Shown: piece by piece, positions 11,159 through 21,935 of the stretch
Position numbering within the stretch: the stretch's first letter is position 1
Layout: each line of letters opens with the position of its first letter
Assembly (NCBI GenBank): GCA_037447655.1
Contig: JBBHKE010002031.1
Location: 28,986-92,985 of the forward strand
Origin: Zygnema cylindricum
Taxonomy: Eukaryota; Streptophyta; Zygnematophyceae; Zygnematales; Zygnemataceae
Reading direction: 5' to 3'
Length of the DNA: 64,000 nucleotides
Notes under the pieces: generated by a model
Databases searched by the model: none
The model's input: the letters and a program-made list of their open reading frames with translations, nothing else
What the model was told of the DNA's origin: nothing
Position numbers and translations under genes: made by a program

Positions 11159-12664
11159 GAACCTACCGTACGACTAAAGCAGCTTTCCCACATCTGAAAG
11201 GAAATAAAAGACGGATTTCCGCGGACCAAACCCTAACGGAACTGAAAAACCGTCCTGAGTGGACAAAGATTGCCACCTGGCTTTGGCTGGACCATTTTGG
11301 CCCAGAATTTTCCTGTCAGTGTGACGTGGCGAGCTCGCAGCCCATGGCGCCCACCATGGTCATCGCGAGAGCGCTGATGTTGGTGTGCCACGTGGCACTC
11401 GTCATGGGATTTTATTACGGAGTCATGCCGGAACCAGACAGTACGTTTTCCCCTCCCTTGACCTTCCTTTTTTCTCTTCTGTTCCGCAGTCCATGTTTCC
11501 ACACGTGCGAAACGTATCTTTCATTGGCTGCGCTGCCGCTTCTCTGTCGCTACTGCTGCCGCAGAGTCGGCTCTGGCATTGAAGGGCGGTTTCAATGACA
11601 GGTTTAGTGGCGGATTATATGGGAGCTTCAATGGCGGCTTCCTTCTTAAAGAGGACTGTAGGTATCACATTCAAAAATCATCCGCTTAAATTGCGCAACG
11701 TCTTTTTTTTTTGTAAACGACCGTACGTTTTTCCGTACAGCGAAATCTACACGAATTTTACGAAAAGTATATAATCAACGAGTACTACGTAGTTTTCGTA
11801 AAAAAGTTGAAATCCGTACGAATTGGACATCTATGATTTCAAGTGTCCCTATGTGTAACACCGAAATTATTACTTAAAGGTGTGACGATTTTATACGCTG
11901 ACAATGCCCGTGACGGCTGTCAACGTCTACAATTTGTGATGACGCACGTTATTTTTAGTAACTGCTTGTGACGTCGCGTGACTTTTCGTGACATTGTAGA
12001 CCTACCGCCCTCCAGCTTGTGTCGTTTCACGGTTGAAGGAGATGCGTTTTGCCTTTGCGTCCTAGTTGTCCTATTTGTATGGCTTTGGACTTTTTTCCGA
12101 AAACTACGTAGTATTCGCGACTTTTATATTTTTCAACTACGTTGTCTTCGCGACTTTTATATTTTTCGTAAAATTCGTTTAGTTTTCGCTGTACGGTGTA
12201 CAAAAGCGTACGGAAAATGTCCCCTTAACCTTAAAAAATCCTTAAAACCTCAAAAAGGTACGATAAACGTACAAAAATGTACGGCATTGTACGAAAGGTG
12301 CACCCTACAAAACTGAAGTGTACGGATAATGTAAGGCAGTTGTACTGTAATTTACCGGAATGTACGAAATGCACGGGAAGTACCCTAAGCACCCTGAAAT
12401 TCCCCCTTCAATAACCCTAAAAGTACAGAAATATACGGACGCTGTACGTAGATGTACTAAAGCTGTAAGTTTGTATAATTGAAACATACGGAAACGTACG
12501 AAAATGTACCTTAAAAATCTTAAAATAATAACCGTCAAAATTACAAAAATATACGGACAAATAAAAGTAGGCTGTTTATCAGAAATATATGAGAATGCAC
12601 GAGAATGTACCCTAAAATTACTCAAACCCCCCTTAGTAATCCTAAAAGTACTGAAATGTACTAA

Positions 12665-13460
12665 GGGTAACCTTCCATCAGGCGAAAAGTGGGGTTGTTT
12701 ACTGGAAAAAGTACCCTTCCGTACTAGGCCGTACTGTTTTTTTTTTTTTTTTTTCAAAAGATGTTTACTAAAAATTCGTTGAGATTCTCCAGACTTCCTG
12801 GAGAAAAATACCACCGTCCGATTTTCAATTTTCGACGCAAACGCTTCATGTTTCCAGTACGTAGCTAGTCTCCTCCTACTGTCCTCGGGAGGAGAGTTTG
12901 TGATTACTGGACGCGTGTTTTGGTCCACTTGTAAAGTCAGAGTCGATCCACGACAGACGTGAAGCAATAAACTTACATGTGGCAATTGGAGTGTACCGTG
13001 TAACATAAAAGCCAGCCTGTTCGACGACAAATAAATCTTGGTTGTATAGCCAGCCTGTTCGACGACAAAAAAAAACTTGGTTGTAAGACATCCTGTGACG
13101 TCTCCTTCATAAATGTGCGATCACGTACAAATGGTACATTCTTGGACATTTGTACAAACTTTAATTTTGTAACGGTTTTCGTGGCCGTTCATACCACAAC
13201 AACCGTAAGAACGTTCAGATTGTACATTAGCGTGACGCTACTAGATATTTATATCGGCGTCTGCCCGTACACATACGCAGCTGCGATTTTGTCCTTTTGC
13301 AAATGATGATTATTCCCGGGTGGCTCAACAGGTCCTACGTGGTACCAATCGCAATCTAACACCTCATTCACTGGCACGACCTGATGGAAGGGTGTTACAA
13401 ATATTAGTGCCAGTAAACGTGTTCGTACGATTACTGGGAACGCCTGATGGAAGGTTACCC
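12665..13460. mobile_element. PIF/Harbinger-like MITE, copy 2
   Basis: This 796-base copy is almost identical to the one at 9923-10719 and has the same 20-base terminal inverted repeats. The left flank is TAA (12662-12664) but the right flank is TTA (13461-13463). A fresh insertion would have matching flanks, so its two ends probably come from different original insertions, as expected if the region duplicated by recombination between MITEs. Confidence 0.75.
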
Positions 13461-13463
13461 TTA

Positions 13464-14185
13464 TTTTGAATATGTGGCAGCTGTACACGTCGCCAATACT
13501 TGCGAAACCCAAACTGCTGACATTTGTAGACGCCAACGATCTCGGAACAAACTGCCGACATTTGTACGCCGCAAAGAGCTCTTGACATACTGGGACAATT
13601 GTCTACGCCAGCTGTCATTTGTTGAAGCCCACACGTGAACGACATAAGCAATCGCCTACGTCTACAAAATGACATTTGTAGACGCCCACAAGTGGACAAC
13701 ATAAGCAAACGGACAAACACCTTTTTTTTCGTGTACTCTCCCAACCGCACAAAAAAAATTGAAAACGTTTGACGCGTGCAATCCAGGTTTTCCATTCGTC
13801 AATAGGGTAGTATTTTGACTAAAATCAGATCGCGATTTGATTCCAGTGCAAGTGTGAAGATGAGCTGGAAGTGGGTCGCGATGATAATAACGCCAAATTG
13901 CCGTACCTTCCAAGTTCTAAGATGACGCAAAATGTACTTGTATTTTTGCCCATTTTTCGTACGGCGTAATATTTTCTCGTTGGAAGTCCCATTTTCTGTG
14001 AAAACGACGGAAAAAAACCCTTACTTGAACACATGGGAACACGCCCTTACCTTTCGACCATGACGTCATGATTGAAAATCGAAAAATATGTGACAAGAAA
14101 AGGAGCTTTGACTGCCCGAAAAATGTTTAATTATAATAACGATGGGTGGTTGTAGTCAAAAGCTAAACTGTCCTACTTCAGTACA
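13464..14185. other. Unassigned DNA between MITEs
   Basis: No gene is recognised. The stretch contains repeated short phrases such as TTTGTAGACGCC, TTTGTACGCCGC and GACATTTGTAGACGCC (about 13520-13690), which look like a degenerate repeat and give chance open frames in both directions. Confidence 0.4.
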
Positions 14186-14408
14186 GTACACCGCCAATCG
14201 TTATTAGCGTTGTGTACGCTAATTCCTTCCCGCTTTTTTATTTTTTTATTCTCAAATAGAGTTATCCACACTATTTAAAAAAAACCCTAAATCTCAATTA
14301 GAATAGACGATTTCTTCGAAAATTTCCAAATTCCCAATTAGCGTAAACCACGCTAATTATTCGTATACGCTAAAAAAACTTACACGCTAATAACGATTGG
14401 CGGTGTAC
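14186..14408. mobile_element. Short MITE (223 bp) with long terminal inverted repeats
   Basis: The left end reads GTACACCGCCAATCGTTATT and continues AGCGT; the right end is the exact reverse complement over 25 bases. TA sits just inside both ends (14187-14188 and 14406-14407), so the element may be CACCGCC...GGCGGTG with a TA target duplication as in Tc1/mariner-like MITEs. The interior has further GCTAATT/AATTAGC partner motifs and an A-rich centre, so the whole could fold into a long hairpin. It has no coding capacity. Confidence 0.75.
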
Positions 14409-15215
14409 CATAGAAAGTCCATTTTCGTCAAAATTGCATGCCACAACGATCGGATGGTCAAAGTCTCCGACGGAAAGAAAAAATAAAATCAGCAGAAGAG
14501 ACCACGTGGCGCACTGAATAGCAGCACGAAAAAAGAAATGCAGTCCCCACTTGGCGCACAATGCTTCGCGGTGACGCAAACGCAGCTTTTGAGATCGCGA
14601 TCGGTTACGCTGACCTAGCAGATCCCACGTGGCAACTGAGCTCGAAGCTTCGATCGCCTCTTGGGAAGTGAACCGACAATTGCCTTCGTTGAGTTCGTTC
14701 CCAAATACGCGTCCGGACAGTTTCCGTACGTCGTGACGTTCACTGTACCGACTGCCCTTCGGAGCAACATGGGACCGCGCCATTCAGTGGGGATGCGCAT
14801 GGGAGGGCATAACACGACAAAACTCAGAGATACGGCTGTCACGTGGTCAGCACAGCGCTACCCGAGGACTGAAGTAGAACGCCTTGAAACCTGAAAGTCA
14901 CGTGGTCGCGACACGTAAAGAGCTGTGGATGTGTTCAACGACGTCCTTCCAGTCTTCTAGGACTAGAGGAGCGTATCCGCCTAGCAGCAATATTTGGCAT
15001 TATGACGTCAGGAACCGGTACGTGTCATCATGGTATGGACCGTACAACACCTGGCCGTTGCCACATCGCTCAGAAGTCAGGCCATCGTGACTCCCAGCGG
15101 TGCGGCACTGTAGCGCGGATGGGCGTGGCGTCCTACAAACCGCAACGCGTGGTGCCGCAATTTTCGAAGAGTACGGTACCCGAAATGCTGAATAATATTG
15201 TTCAAAAGTAGGTGA
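14409..15215. other. GC-richer unassigned DNA with G-box motifs
   Basis: This is less AT-rich than its surroundings. CACGTGG, the core of plant G-box/ABRE sites, occurs at about 14503, 14626, 14840 and 14899. Overlapping open frames of 60-137 codons occur on both strands, but none resembles a known protein. Regulatory use is not shown, since the same motif also occurs in the copia LTRs of this window. Confidence 0.4.
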
Positions 15216-15225
15216 AAGTAGGCCC

Positions 15226-15380
15226 ATACAATATGCCTATTGTATGCAAAACATACAATATGACCTTAAGACCCATATTGTATTCGGACCTATTCGGACC
15301 AATTAAAGCATTCGGACCAAAAATTGGACCAATTAAAACATTCGGACCGGAAAATTTTATTTATACCGTCAGATTCGGAC
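15226..15380. repeat. TTCGGACC short-motif cluster with inverted repeats
   Basis: CATACAATA TGCC TATTGTATG forms a small hairpin at about 15226-15247, followed by a further CATACAATATG. TTCGGACC or a close variant then occurs about six times between 15283 and 15380, separated by AT-rich spacers such as AATTAAA. Subterminal motif clusters like this occur near the ends of plant DNA transposons, but no terminal repeats were found. Confidence 0.6.
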
Positions 15381-15870
15381 GATCGGACGGTCGCTGATCA
15401 AAGTAGCGATCTAATAAAATCACATGAAAAGCCCATAACACAACTTACGATAAAGGCGCCGACCAAAGGCCTACCATACAAACGCCTACTTTTGAACTAT
15501 GTGCTAGACCATTGATGAGGCTTTGGTCTGGCAGTTCAAGCGGAGTGCAATTCCAATAAGATCGGCTTTGCTCAAAGCGAGGAGGCGAAATCCAATATAA
15601 CTTTTAAAATATAACTCCAAATAGCGTGATTCTTTTGCGGACGTCTACCGAATTTAGTACTCTATAATCATAACACCTAAATACCCCTTTATAAACAAGT
15701 TCGATCCGCTATTGCTGTTACAACCGTACAAAGACGTACCATAATTATTTTTTTTGTCGCACGAAACATCGTTACTGGAAAGCTGTCGAGAAGCTCCAAA
15801 GATGTAGGCGTAATTCCTAACCGTTGGATGTTTCACTTTTTGAGATTCGCGAAGCAATCGAGCACTTCAT

Positions 15871-15917
15871 CCAGTGGGCCCCAACTCTCCTCGACGAGGA
15901 GAGTTGGGGACCACTAG
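15871..15917. repeat. Near-perfect 47-bp palindrome
   Basis: Two 23-base arms flank a single central A at 15894. The inner 15 bases of each arm (CCCCAACTCTCCTCG and its complement) pair perfectly, and the outer part has two mismatches. The surrounding DNA is unassigned and no terminator or RNA gene context is visible. Confidence 0.9.
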
Positions 15918-16300
15918 ATGATTGCCGGTCATTACCATTGGTACACGTGAAAAGGAAAAAAATTATCTACGTTGTACAAGCGATCAAAGGCTTGCACCTC
16001 GTACATGCCATGTGCCTCCTGCCACGTTGAATGCAGGTCAGGTGAAAATATCCTCGCACGCTCCGTCTGACATCCACCGACATTCAAAGTTTGCCACGAT
16101 CTTCAAAGTTTGTCGCGTCTTTTTGCCATTCTGTTTTGGAATTTTGATTTCCATTTTCAAAATCAAAATCTAGCCGAAAACATTATGAACGAATCATTAA
16201 TTACCTCCGGTGGTACAGAAATTTCGTACAAATATTCCGTTTGTAGATTTTTTAAATATTTTTAGAATCTGGACTCTAACCTAGTGGCGCCAATCATAAT
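15918..16300. other. Unassigned DNA
   Basis: No gene or repeat was recognised. GATCTTCAAAGTTTG and a near copy (GACATTCAAAGTTTG) occur at about 16079-16110. Confidence 0.35.
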
Positions 16301-17160
16301 TGGGGAAGGTTTGTTACTCGCTCGACACAATGGAGCGGACTCCCAGTAAACACTACCAGTAGACTTGTCCGTACATTTATTGGGACCGCCTAATGAACCT
16401 TCACCCTTAATGTTTTTTTTCGTCTCTTTAAACATCTTTTCTCCGTACACGCATGTCGGTTTTTAGATCTGACGATTGCGATTAAAAGGTAAGATTCTCA
16501 GCTTACGATTAGCGGTCTTGAATTGAAAATCGGACAAAAGTGTACGTAAAAAAGATGTTTTAAGTGGCGAAAAAAATATTAACACTAAGATTATGTCCCC
16601 ATTTACTTGTAACTTAGCGAACATACTTTGTATTTTAGCGCGGATCTGCCGGACCCGGTTTTCAAGTGTTCATATATTTGTAAGGACGAAATCGTAACTT
16701 ACTTTTGTGACGATTGTATACGTCGATAATACCTGTGACGGTTGTCATCGTCTACAATATGTGGTGGCACGTTATTTTTTGGAACTGCTTGTGACGTCGC
16801 ATGTCTTACCATGACATTGTAGACGTACCGCCTTTCAGCCTGTGCCGTTACACAGTTGAAGACGAGGCGCTTTGCCTTTGCGTCTCCTATCCGGTCGACG
16901 TGAAATGGCATCGGAATTTGAAGACCCCTACAAAAAAGAAATCCGTACTGTACGAAAACAGACAAAACCAAACAAATTGTGTACTTTTCTTCGTTGTATT
17001 CGAATGCAAACGGACAAAACATACAAATTTTGTACTTTTATTTGTCCTTGGAAATCGTATGAAAATTTTCGAAAATTACGGCACGTGCGAATATATGTTC
17101 CTATTTGTTTATGGAAAATACGTAGTTTTAAAACACACCGCGCATGTGTTTTAAACGTAA
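16300..17160. repeat. Diverged, rearranged copy of the tandem-unit sequence
   Basis: A degenerate MITE end (CGCCTAATGAACCTTCACCCTTAA) lies at about 16388. Bases about 16715-16890 resemble 9150-9330 (GTGACGGTTGTC, TGCTTGTGACGTCGC, GACATTGTAGACGTACCGCC). They are followed at once by a segment (16895-17000) resembling 7835-7975 (GACGTGAAATGGCATCGGAA, AAATCCGTAC, AACAAATTGTGTACTTT). In the tandem units these two blocks are in the opposite order and about 1.2 kb apart. The open frames here are not recognised as genes. Confidence 0.65.
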
Positions 17161-17455
17161 GGTTGAAGATGACGTTTTTTGTCGTGGAAGTGGGTCGAAA
17201 AACATAAGACGACAAATTTTCATACATCTTAAATTCGAGGATGATGCAAATTGTACTCTACAAATTTGCGATTCTTTCGTATGGTTGCAACTTAGGCAGT
17301 ACGGCGCTAAGTTTTACAAGAAAACGACAGAACAAAAACCCTTACTTATGTATATGGGGACATACCCTAATTGCGATACACGGTGTTGATTTCCTTGTGA
17401 CACACTTTATGAGTGGGCATTTGCATAAATCGAACCAGTGGTGTAGTAATACTTA

Positions 17456-17997
17456 CGTACACTACACTGTGAGTCGTTATTACTGTGGAGGAATAATTAG
17501 TACGAGGGCGGCTTGTGTTAATTATTTTATTTCTTACGGAGATTTCTTAAGCGGAAAAATAATATCGTTAAGAAAACAACAGAGGGCCAAAAAAACCAAT
17601 ATCCGATTAGTGTAATTAACGTTATTAGCAAAAGTACTGAACGCAACGAAAACGGTAGAACAAGCATATAAACGTCACAACTAAATCGACCAAACAAAAC
17701 GGTACGTTGAGCAAAAACGACAAAGTAACCATATAAAGATATAAATGTTACAAGTAGACGGACAAAAGCAAAATGTTTGTTAAAACAATACGTCAAAACA
17801 AAAAAAGTGCGTTCGATAAAAAAACTACACCGCGCATCGTTATTAGTGTTAACAACTCTAATTTGGGTTCTCAAAATCTTGATATTTTTCCAAAAATAGT
17901 ATACGTGATTTTATTTTTTCTTTGACTTTAATTGAGGTTCCGTACAAAATAGCGTCAAGACCGAAAGTACTGCTTTATATAATTAGTGTAGTGTACG
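17456..17997. mobile_element. Putative MITE with 13-bp inverted ends
   Basis: CGTACACTACACT at 17456-17468 is matched by its exact reverse complement at 17985-17997. TA lies inside each end as in the 223-bp MITE. A motif like the other MITE's end (ACTACACCGCGCATCGTTATT) occurs inside at about 17824, so elements of this type may be nested. There is no coding capacity. The short repeat and absence of a unique target duplication keep confidence low. Confidence 0.45.
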
Positions 17998-18932
17998 GAT
18001 GATGTCAGACCGTATATATATGTACCTTTTTACTTGAAATTATAAAAAATAAATTATAAATTATACTCGCATGCATATGAACGTGCGCTGAAAAAATGGG
18101 TTCAATCTCGTCGCCAAAACCTCGTTTGCACACGATCTCCTATAATCGCCTGTTTTGCAGTGTGAACGTCAAATATGTTCGCATGTGCGAAGGCAATATC
18201 TTACAGTTAAAGAAGTGAACTAGTTTTATTTTACACGTCCACGTAAACCGCCTTGAAATTGCGTACTGTTAGTTTATGTGAACTTTTTCTCTTCAGTTTA
18301 TATATACACTATAACATGTATTTTGTCCAATTAGCGTCAATATGTACTCTATTTCCGTTAAACGAACGAATATAGCGTAAATGTTAATTCTAATATGATG
18401 TTTATATGTCGTTTCACTCCTAATTAGAATTAATGTATACGTTAATAATAGGTCGAAGTGACAATGGACCACAAATTACAGTGAACGAATTAAAATAAAT
18501 AGAATAAAAATACAACATTTGGCGTTGATGATATTTGGGACGGGTTTACGCCAAATGCGGACAATCCACGGAAAAATGGATACGTTATTCAACGAATATC
18601 ATCCATCCATTTATTTTTTGTTTTTTTTAGGGATTTGACGCTGCGCCGTCAATTTGGCAAAGGAACAGATCTCATTCGTTTCATGAAAAAACAGACGAAA
18701 ATACATCTGCCACCTTCATTTTATTTCCATGGATTCGAGGTTGCATGTGGCGGCTCCTTCTCCCTCTGCATATGGCGCGTCACTCTATTTAGCTCTTCAT
18801 TGCCATCACCCCACTTTCACGCTCTTTTTTCTCTCGAATCTATCTATGCTGACCTCCATTTTTTTTTCGAGAGTTTCTAAAATGTGCTCTCTCACCTTTA
18901 TACCCTCTCCCTCTACCTCTCTCTCATACTAT
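17998..18932. other. Unassigned AT-rich DNA
   Basis: No gene was recognised. A short direct repeat GGCGTTGATG/GACGCTGCG-type and a CT-rich stretch (about 18890-18930) lie next to the start of the first copia LTR. Plus-strand frames at 18635-18935 have no family resemblance. Confidence 0.35.
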
Positions 18933-19929
18933 TGAAATTAGAAGTTTTCTTATATATTTTCTAGGTTTCCTAACTGATCTGAAATGAGGAGGAAAAAGCA
19001 AAGGCAGCTTGCTTCTAACTTCTCTCTCTGGACCCATACTAGCCGTAGTCACTAAAGGCTGGATAGGAAGCTAGAGCCATGGCTGCCTATGCTTCTCTTA
19101 GAGTCAGAAGGCAGCCCTTTTGGTAAAATTACCAAAAAGGTTGACGTACCAAGGTTTTGATCCTGGTACCTACCGTCCGTCTAAGTAGCTTAGTATCGTC
19201 ACTATGTATCCTAGCACCTGTGTTGAAGTATATAGGGTACATTAGCTACTTAACAATATGGAAATACAGAAGTTCATTTAACTGACGAACGGGCCACAAT
19301 CACATAGAGATAATTAGATAGAGTTACGTCAAAAATACCACTTGTATTTTTAACGGCCTTGAATTAAGGTCGATATCAATCGGACGACAGAGGGAAGAAG
19401 CCGACATCGCGGAATGGACGATTTGGCAGTTTGCGGTCACAACCACACCCGATGACACGTGGCAACATGACATTCAATAGCGGCATCTTCGGGACATTTC
19501 ATGGCGAACCCGGACATGGCAGGCGTCATATTTTTGGCCATGTCATACAATAGCCGTACAGAAAGTACTCTGGGCCAATTACCTTTCTGTACTCTACAGT
19601 GATTAGATTGGCTCCGTACTTCAGTAGTAGAGAAATGAGAGAGGGGTTTAGGACTTAGGAGAATTAGAAGTAGCCGCCTCTCTCCCAGAGTGCTCCTGTA
19701 TAATAGGTCATCTTTGACCATTGATAATTTACTGTTTGGGGGAGCAAATTCAAGGATTTTTTTTGTTGTAAACTCACGTGAGTTTGCGCTTCCAAGGGCT
19801 ATAGTCTAGTTAGTCTGTATTCTGTCAGGGTGTCAGTAATACTCATACAAAGACAAAGGGATTCAGGCTATCCTAGGGGCTTCTGGTAACCTGCCTACTT
19901 TGAGTACCAATGGAGGTCTCAGAGTTGCA
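18933..19929 (+). repeat. E1 5' LTR (diverged)
   Basis: Starts TGAAATTAGAAG and ends GGTCTCAGAGTTGCA. It matches the other copia LTRs in order (TATTTTCTAGGT, GGAAGCTAGAGCCATGGCTGCC, TTTTGATCCTGGTACC, TTGACCATTGATAATTTACT) but with many changes. The left boundary is set by alignment to the TGTAGAAATTAATGG start of related LTRs and may be off by a few bases. The right boundary is set by the primer-binding site at 19930. Confidence 0.75.
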
Positions 19930-19933
19930 GGTT

Positions 19934-20604
19934 ATGGGCCTACCTTCTAGAGTGCCAACATTTAATAGGACTAGGTTCATCTACTGGGAGAGTATGATGA
20001 TAGGCGCCCTATGTGAGAAAATATTTTGGGGAATAGTGAGTGGGCAACTAAAGCGTTTATCCGTTTTGCTATCCCTCCAAGGTTTGGAGGAAGCAGATTT
20101 GCTAAGAAACCAGATTCACCGCCATCGAAGACTCAGAAGAAGGAGAAAGCATCGCGATCAAAAAGGGGAAAGAAAAAGAGAAAACCACACCTATAGCAAC
20201 CGATTCTATTTTCATGTCTCATATTCCGAGGAATGAGGAGAATGACATCGATACCTTGGACTACAACAACATGGCTGCTAAGCACTTTATCCTCTGTCAT
20301 CTCATAGAAGGACTCGCAGGTCCTCATTTGCAGGTGGAAAGGGCATCCGATCTGTGGGATGTGCTTAGAGATATGTACCGGAGTAGGATCAAGGGGACCT
20401 AATGGGCTTTGTCATTTCTGCAAGAAACCCGGGCATTACATGGCGGAATGTACCAAACTGACCGAGCTTCGGATAAAAGAGGGGCAGATTGGGGGTCAGC
20501 CACGAGGGAAGAAAAAGGCACTTGTCACACAAGTTTATGAGGAGGAATCGGATGAGGAGGACGACGAACGTCTTTGGGATGAGGAGTTGGAGGCAAAAAC
20601 ATAA
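19934..20604 (+). pseudogene. gag: E1 gag (truncated by internal deletion)
   Basis: Copia Gag packages RNA in virus-like particles. The first ATG lies inside the primer-binding site (GGTTATGGGCCT), giving MGLPSRVP. The family motif FIYWESMMIGALCEK follows. Frame changes occur after about 20050 and again near 20200, and the reading then shows HFILCHLIEG and ERASDLWDVL. At about 20390 the sequence jumps directly to the nucleocapsid zinc knuckle CHFCKKPGHYMAEC (about 20407-20448). About 400 bases present in sister copies are missing. An acidic linker (EEESDEEDDERL) leads towards pol and the frame ends in TAA at 20602. Confidence 0.8.
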
Positions 20605-21935
20605 GTCGAAATTCCACGAAAGCAGAAATGTGCTTTCGGTGGACTAAAAGGTGAAAGAGGCTGGATTGTGGATTCAGGTGCATCTATGCACATGTGCAAA
20701 GATAAGCATCTGTTTACTAAGCTGAGAATGATCCCTACAGTAGAGATTGAATATGGGGATGGGAGGGTAGTGACCACTACTTATGTAGGATCGGTAGATA
20801 TGAAAGTCATAGTGGAAGGGAAAACCTCAATAGTTACATTCTCCGATGTATTGTTAATTCCAGAATTAAACAAAAACCTTATCTCTACATCTGTACTAGA
20901 TGATAAAAGTTTTGAAACTAGCACCAGAAAAGGAGTTTTTACAGCTAACTCTGAGGAAGATGATTACTTCAATGCTGAGAAAGGTAGCCAAAAAATGTTC
21001 AGGCTTGCTTTAATTAATGAAAAACTCAAACTTTACTATACTTGTGTCAATGATATTATGTTGTGGCATAAGAGACTTGGACATGTGAATCTAGAAAAGC
21101 TAAAAAAAATGAAAAAGATGGGAGTGGTTGAAGGGATACGCTTTGGGGAAAATGAGAATTTAAGTGATTGCAATGGGGCTCAGGGTAAAAGACATAGATT
21201 ACCATTTCGAAAGGAAGCAACCTATAAAGGAGAAAAAGTTCTTGATTTGGTACACACGGACATTTGGGGACCAGCAAAAGTGCCATCACCCGGAGGGAAA
21301 AGATTTATGCTAACTATTGCCGATGATTGGTCTCGGTACTCCTGGGTATATTTTTTGAAAAAAAATTCAAAAACTCCGGAGTATTTCAAACAATATAAGG
21401 CATGGGCCGAGAAGCTTCACGAGACCTCAATAAAGAGATTAAGAAGTGACAATGGAGGGGAATATACCTCCAATCAGTTTGATGAGTTCTTAAGAGAGGA
21501 TGGTTTGTAACATCAAAAGACAGTTCCGGAAAACCGGGAAGAGAATGGTGTTGCCGAGAGATTAAATAAGAAACTCAATGATATTACCCGGAGTATGTTG
21601 TCAGATAAAATGATAGGAAAAAGATTTTGGGCCGAAACTATGAATTGTGCTAATTATTTGAAAAATAGAATACTTACTTCGGCGGTAAAAGGCTAAACTC
21701 CATATGAGAGATGGACCGGCCGAAAACCAAATCTATCTCACTTAAATTTTTTCGGTAGTAAAGTTTTCAGTTTAGATACAGATAAATCTAACTACAAACT
21801 AGATCTGAAACGGAAACCCGAATAATTGCTGGGATATGATGAGGATGTAGAAGGGTATAGAGTGTATGATCTAAAGAGAGAAGATAAAATTCTAGTAAAG
21901 CAGGTGGTAGCTATGGATGAAGGGAAGTCGGAAGA
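20605..21935 (+). pseudogene. pol: E1 pol: protease and integrase (truncated)
   Basis: Copia pol is ordered protease, integrase, RT, RNase H. The protease active-site motif DSGAS is at about 20671. The GAG-pre-integrase zinc region has HKRLGH (about 21067), but its second Cys pair is damaged (DCNGAQG where sisters have DCSGCAQG). The integrase core has HTDIWGP (about 21256), RSDNGGEY (about 21445) and, beyond a TAA at 21508, ENGVAERLN (about 21541). Two further stops occur near 21694 and 21824. The sequence ends after the post-integrase LLGYDEDVEGYRVYDL block, where element A starts. Confidence 0.85.

Larger units (their letters stand above)
10720..13460. repeat. Tandem duplication unit 2 (about 2.74 kb)
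   Basis: Near-identical repeat of unit 1, offset by 3038 bases at its left end and 2742 bases at its right end because the cores differ in length. Visible mismatches are few, for example GAGTGTACAGTGTGAC against GAGTGTACCGTGTAAC at about 10250 and 12992. It is bounded left by MITE copy 1 and closes with MITE copy 2. Confidence 0.85.
18933..21935 (+). mobile_element. Ty1/copia element E1 (5' part)
   Basis: E1 keeps a 5' LTR, primer-binding site, gag, protease and integrase, then stops where the minus-strand LTR of element A begins (21936). Everything from late integrase through RT, RNase H and the 3' LTR is absent from the window. It is the most diverged copia copy here and is probably the oldest layer, interrupted by A. 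Confidence 0.85.

Noticed and set aside
12305-13030. 241-codon minus-strand frame across MITE copy 2
   Set aside because: It runs through a MITE, including its poly-A/T run that gives Lys repeats. The equivalent frame in copy 1 is interrupted. Not a gene.
17456-17997. CACTA (EnSpm) transposon
   Set aside because: The ends contain CACTAC/GTAGTG, but a 3-bp target duplication outside CACTA is not present (GTA against TAC) and no transposase is seen. A MITE with TA flanks fits better.
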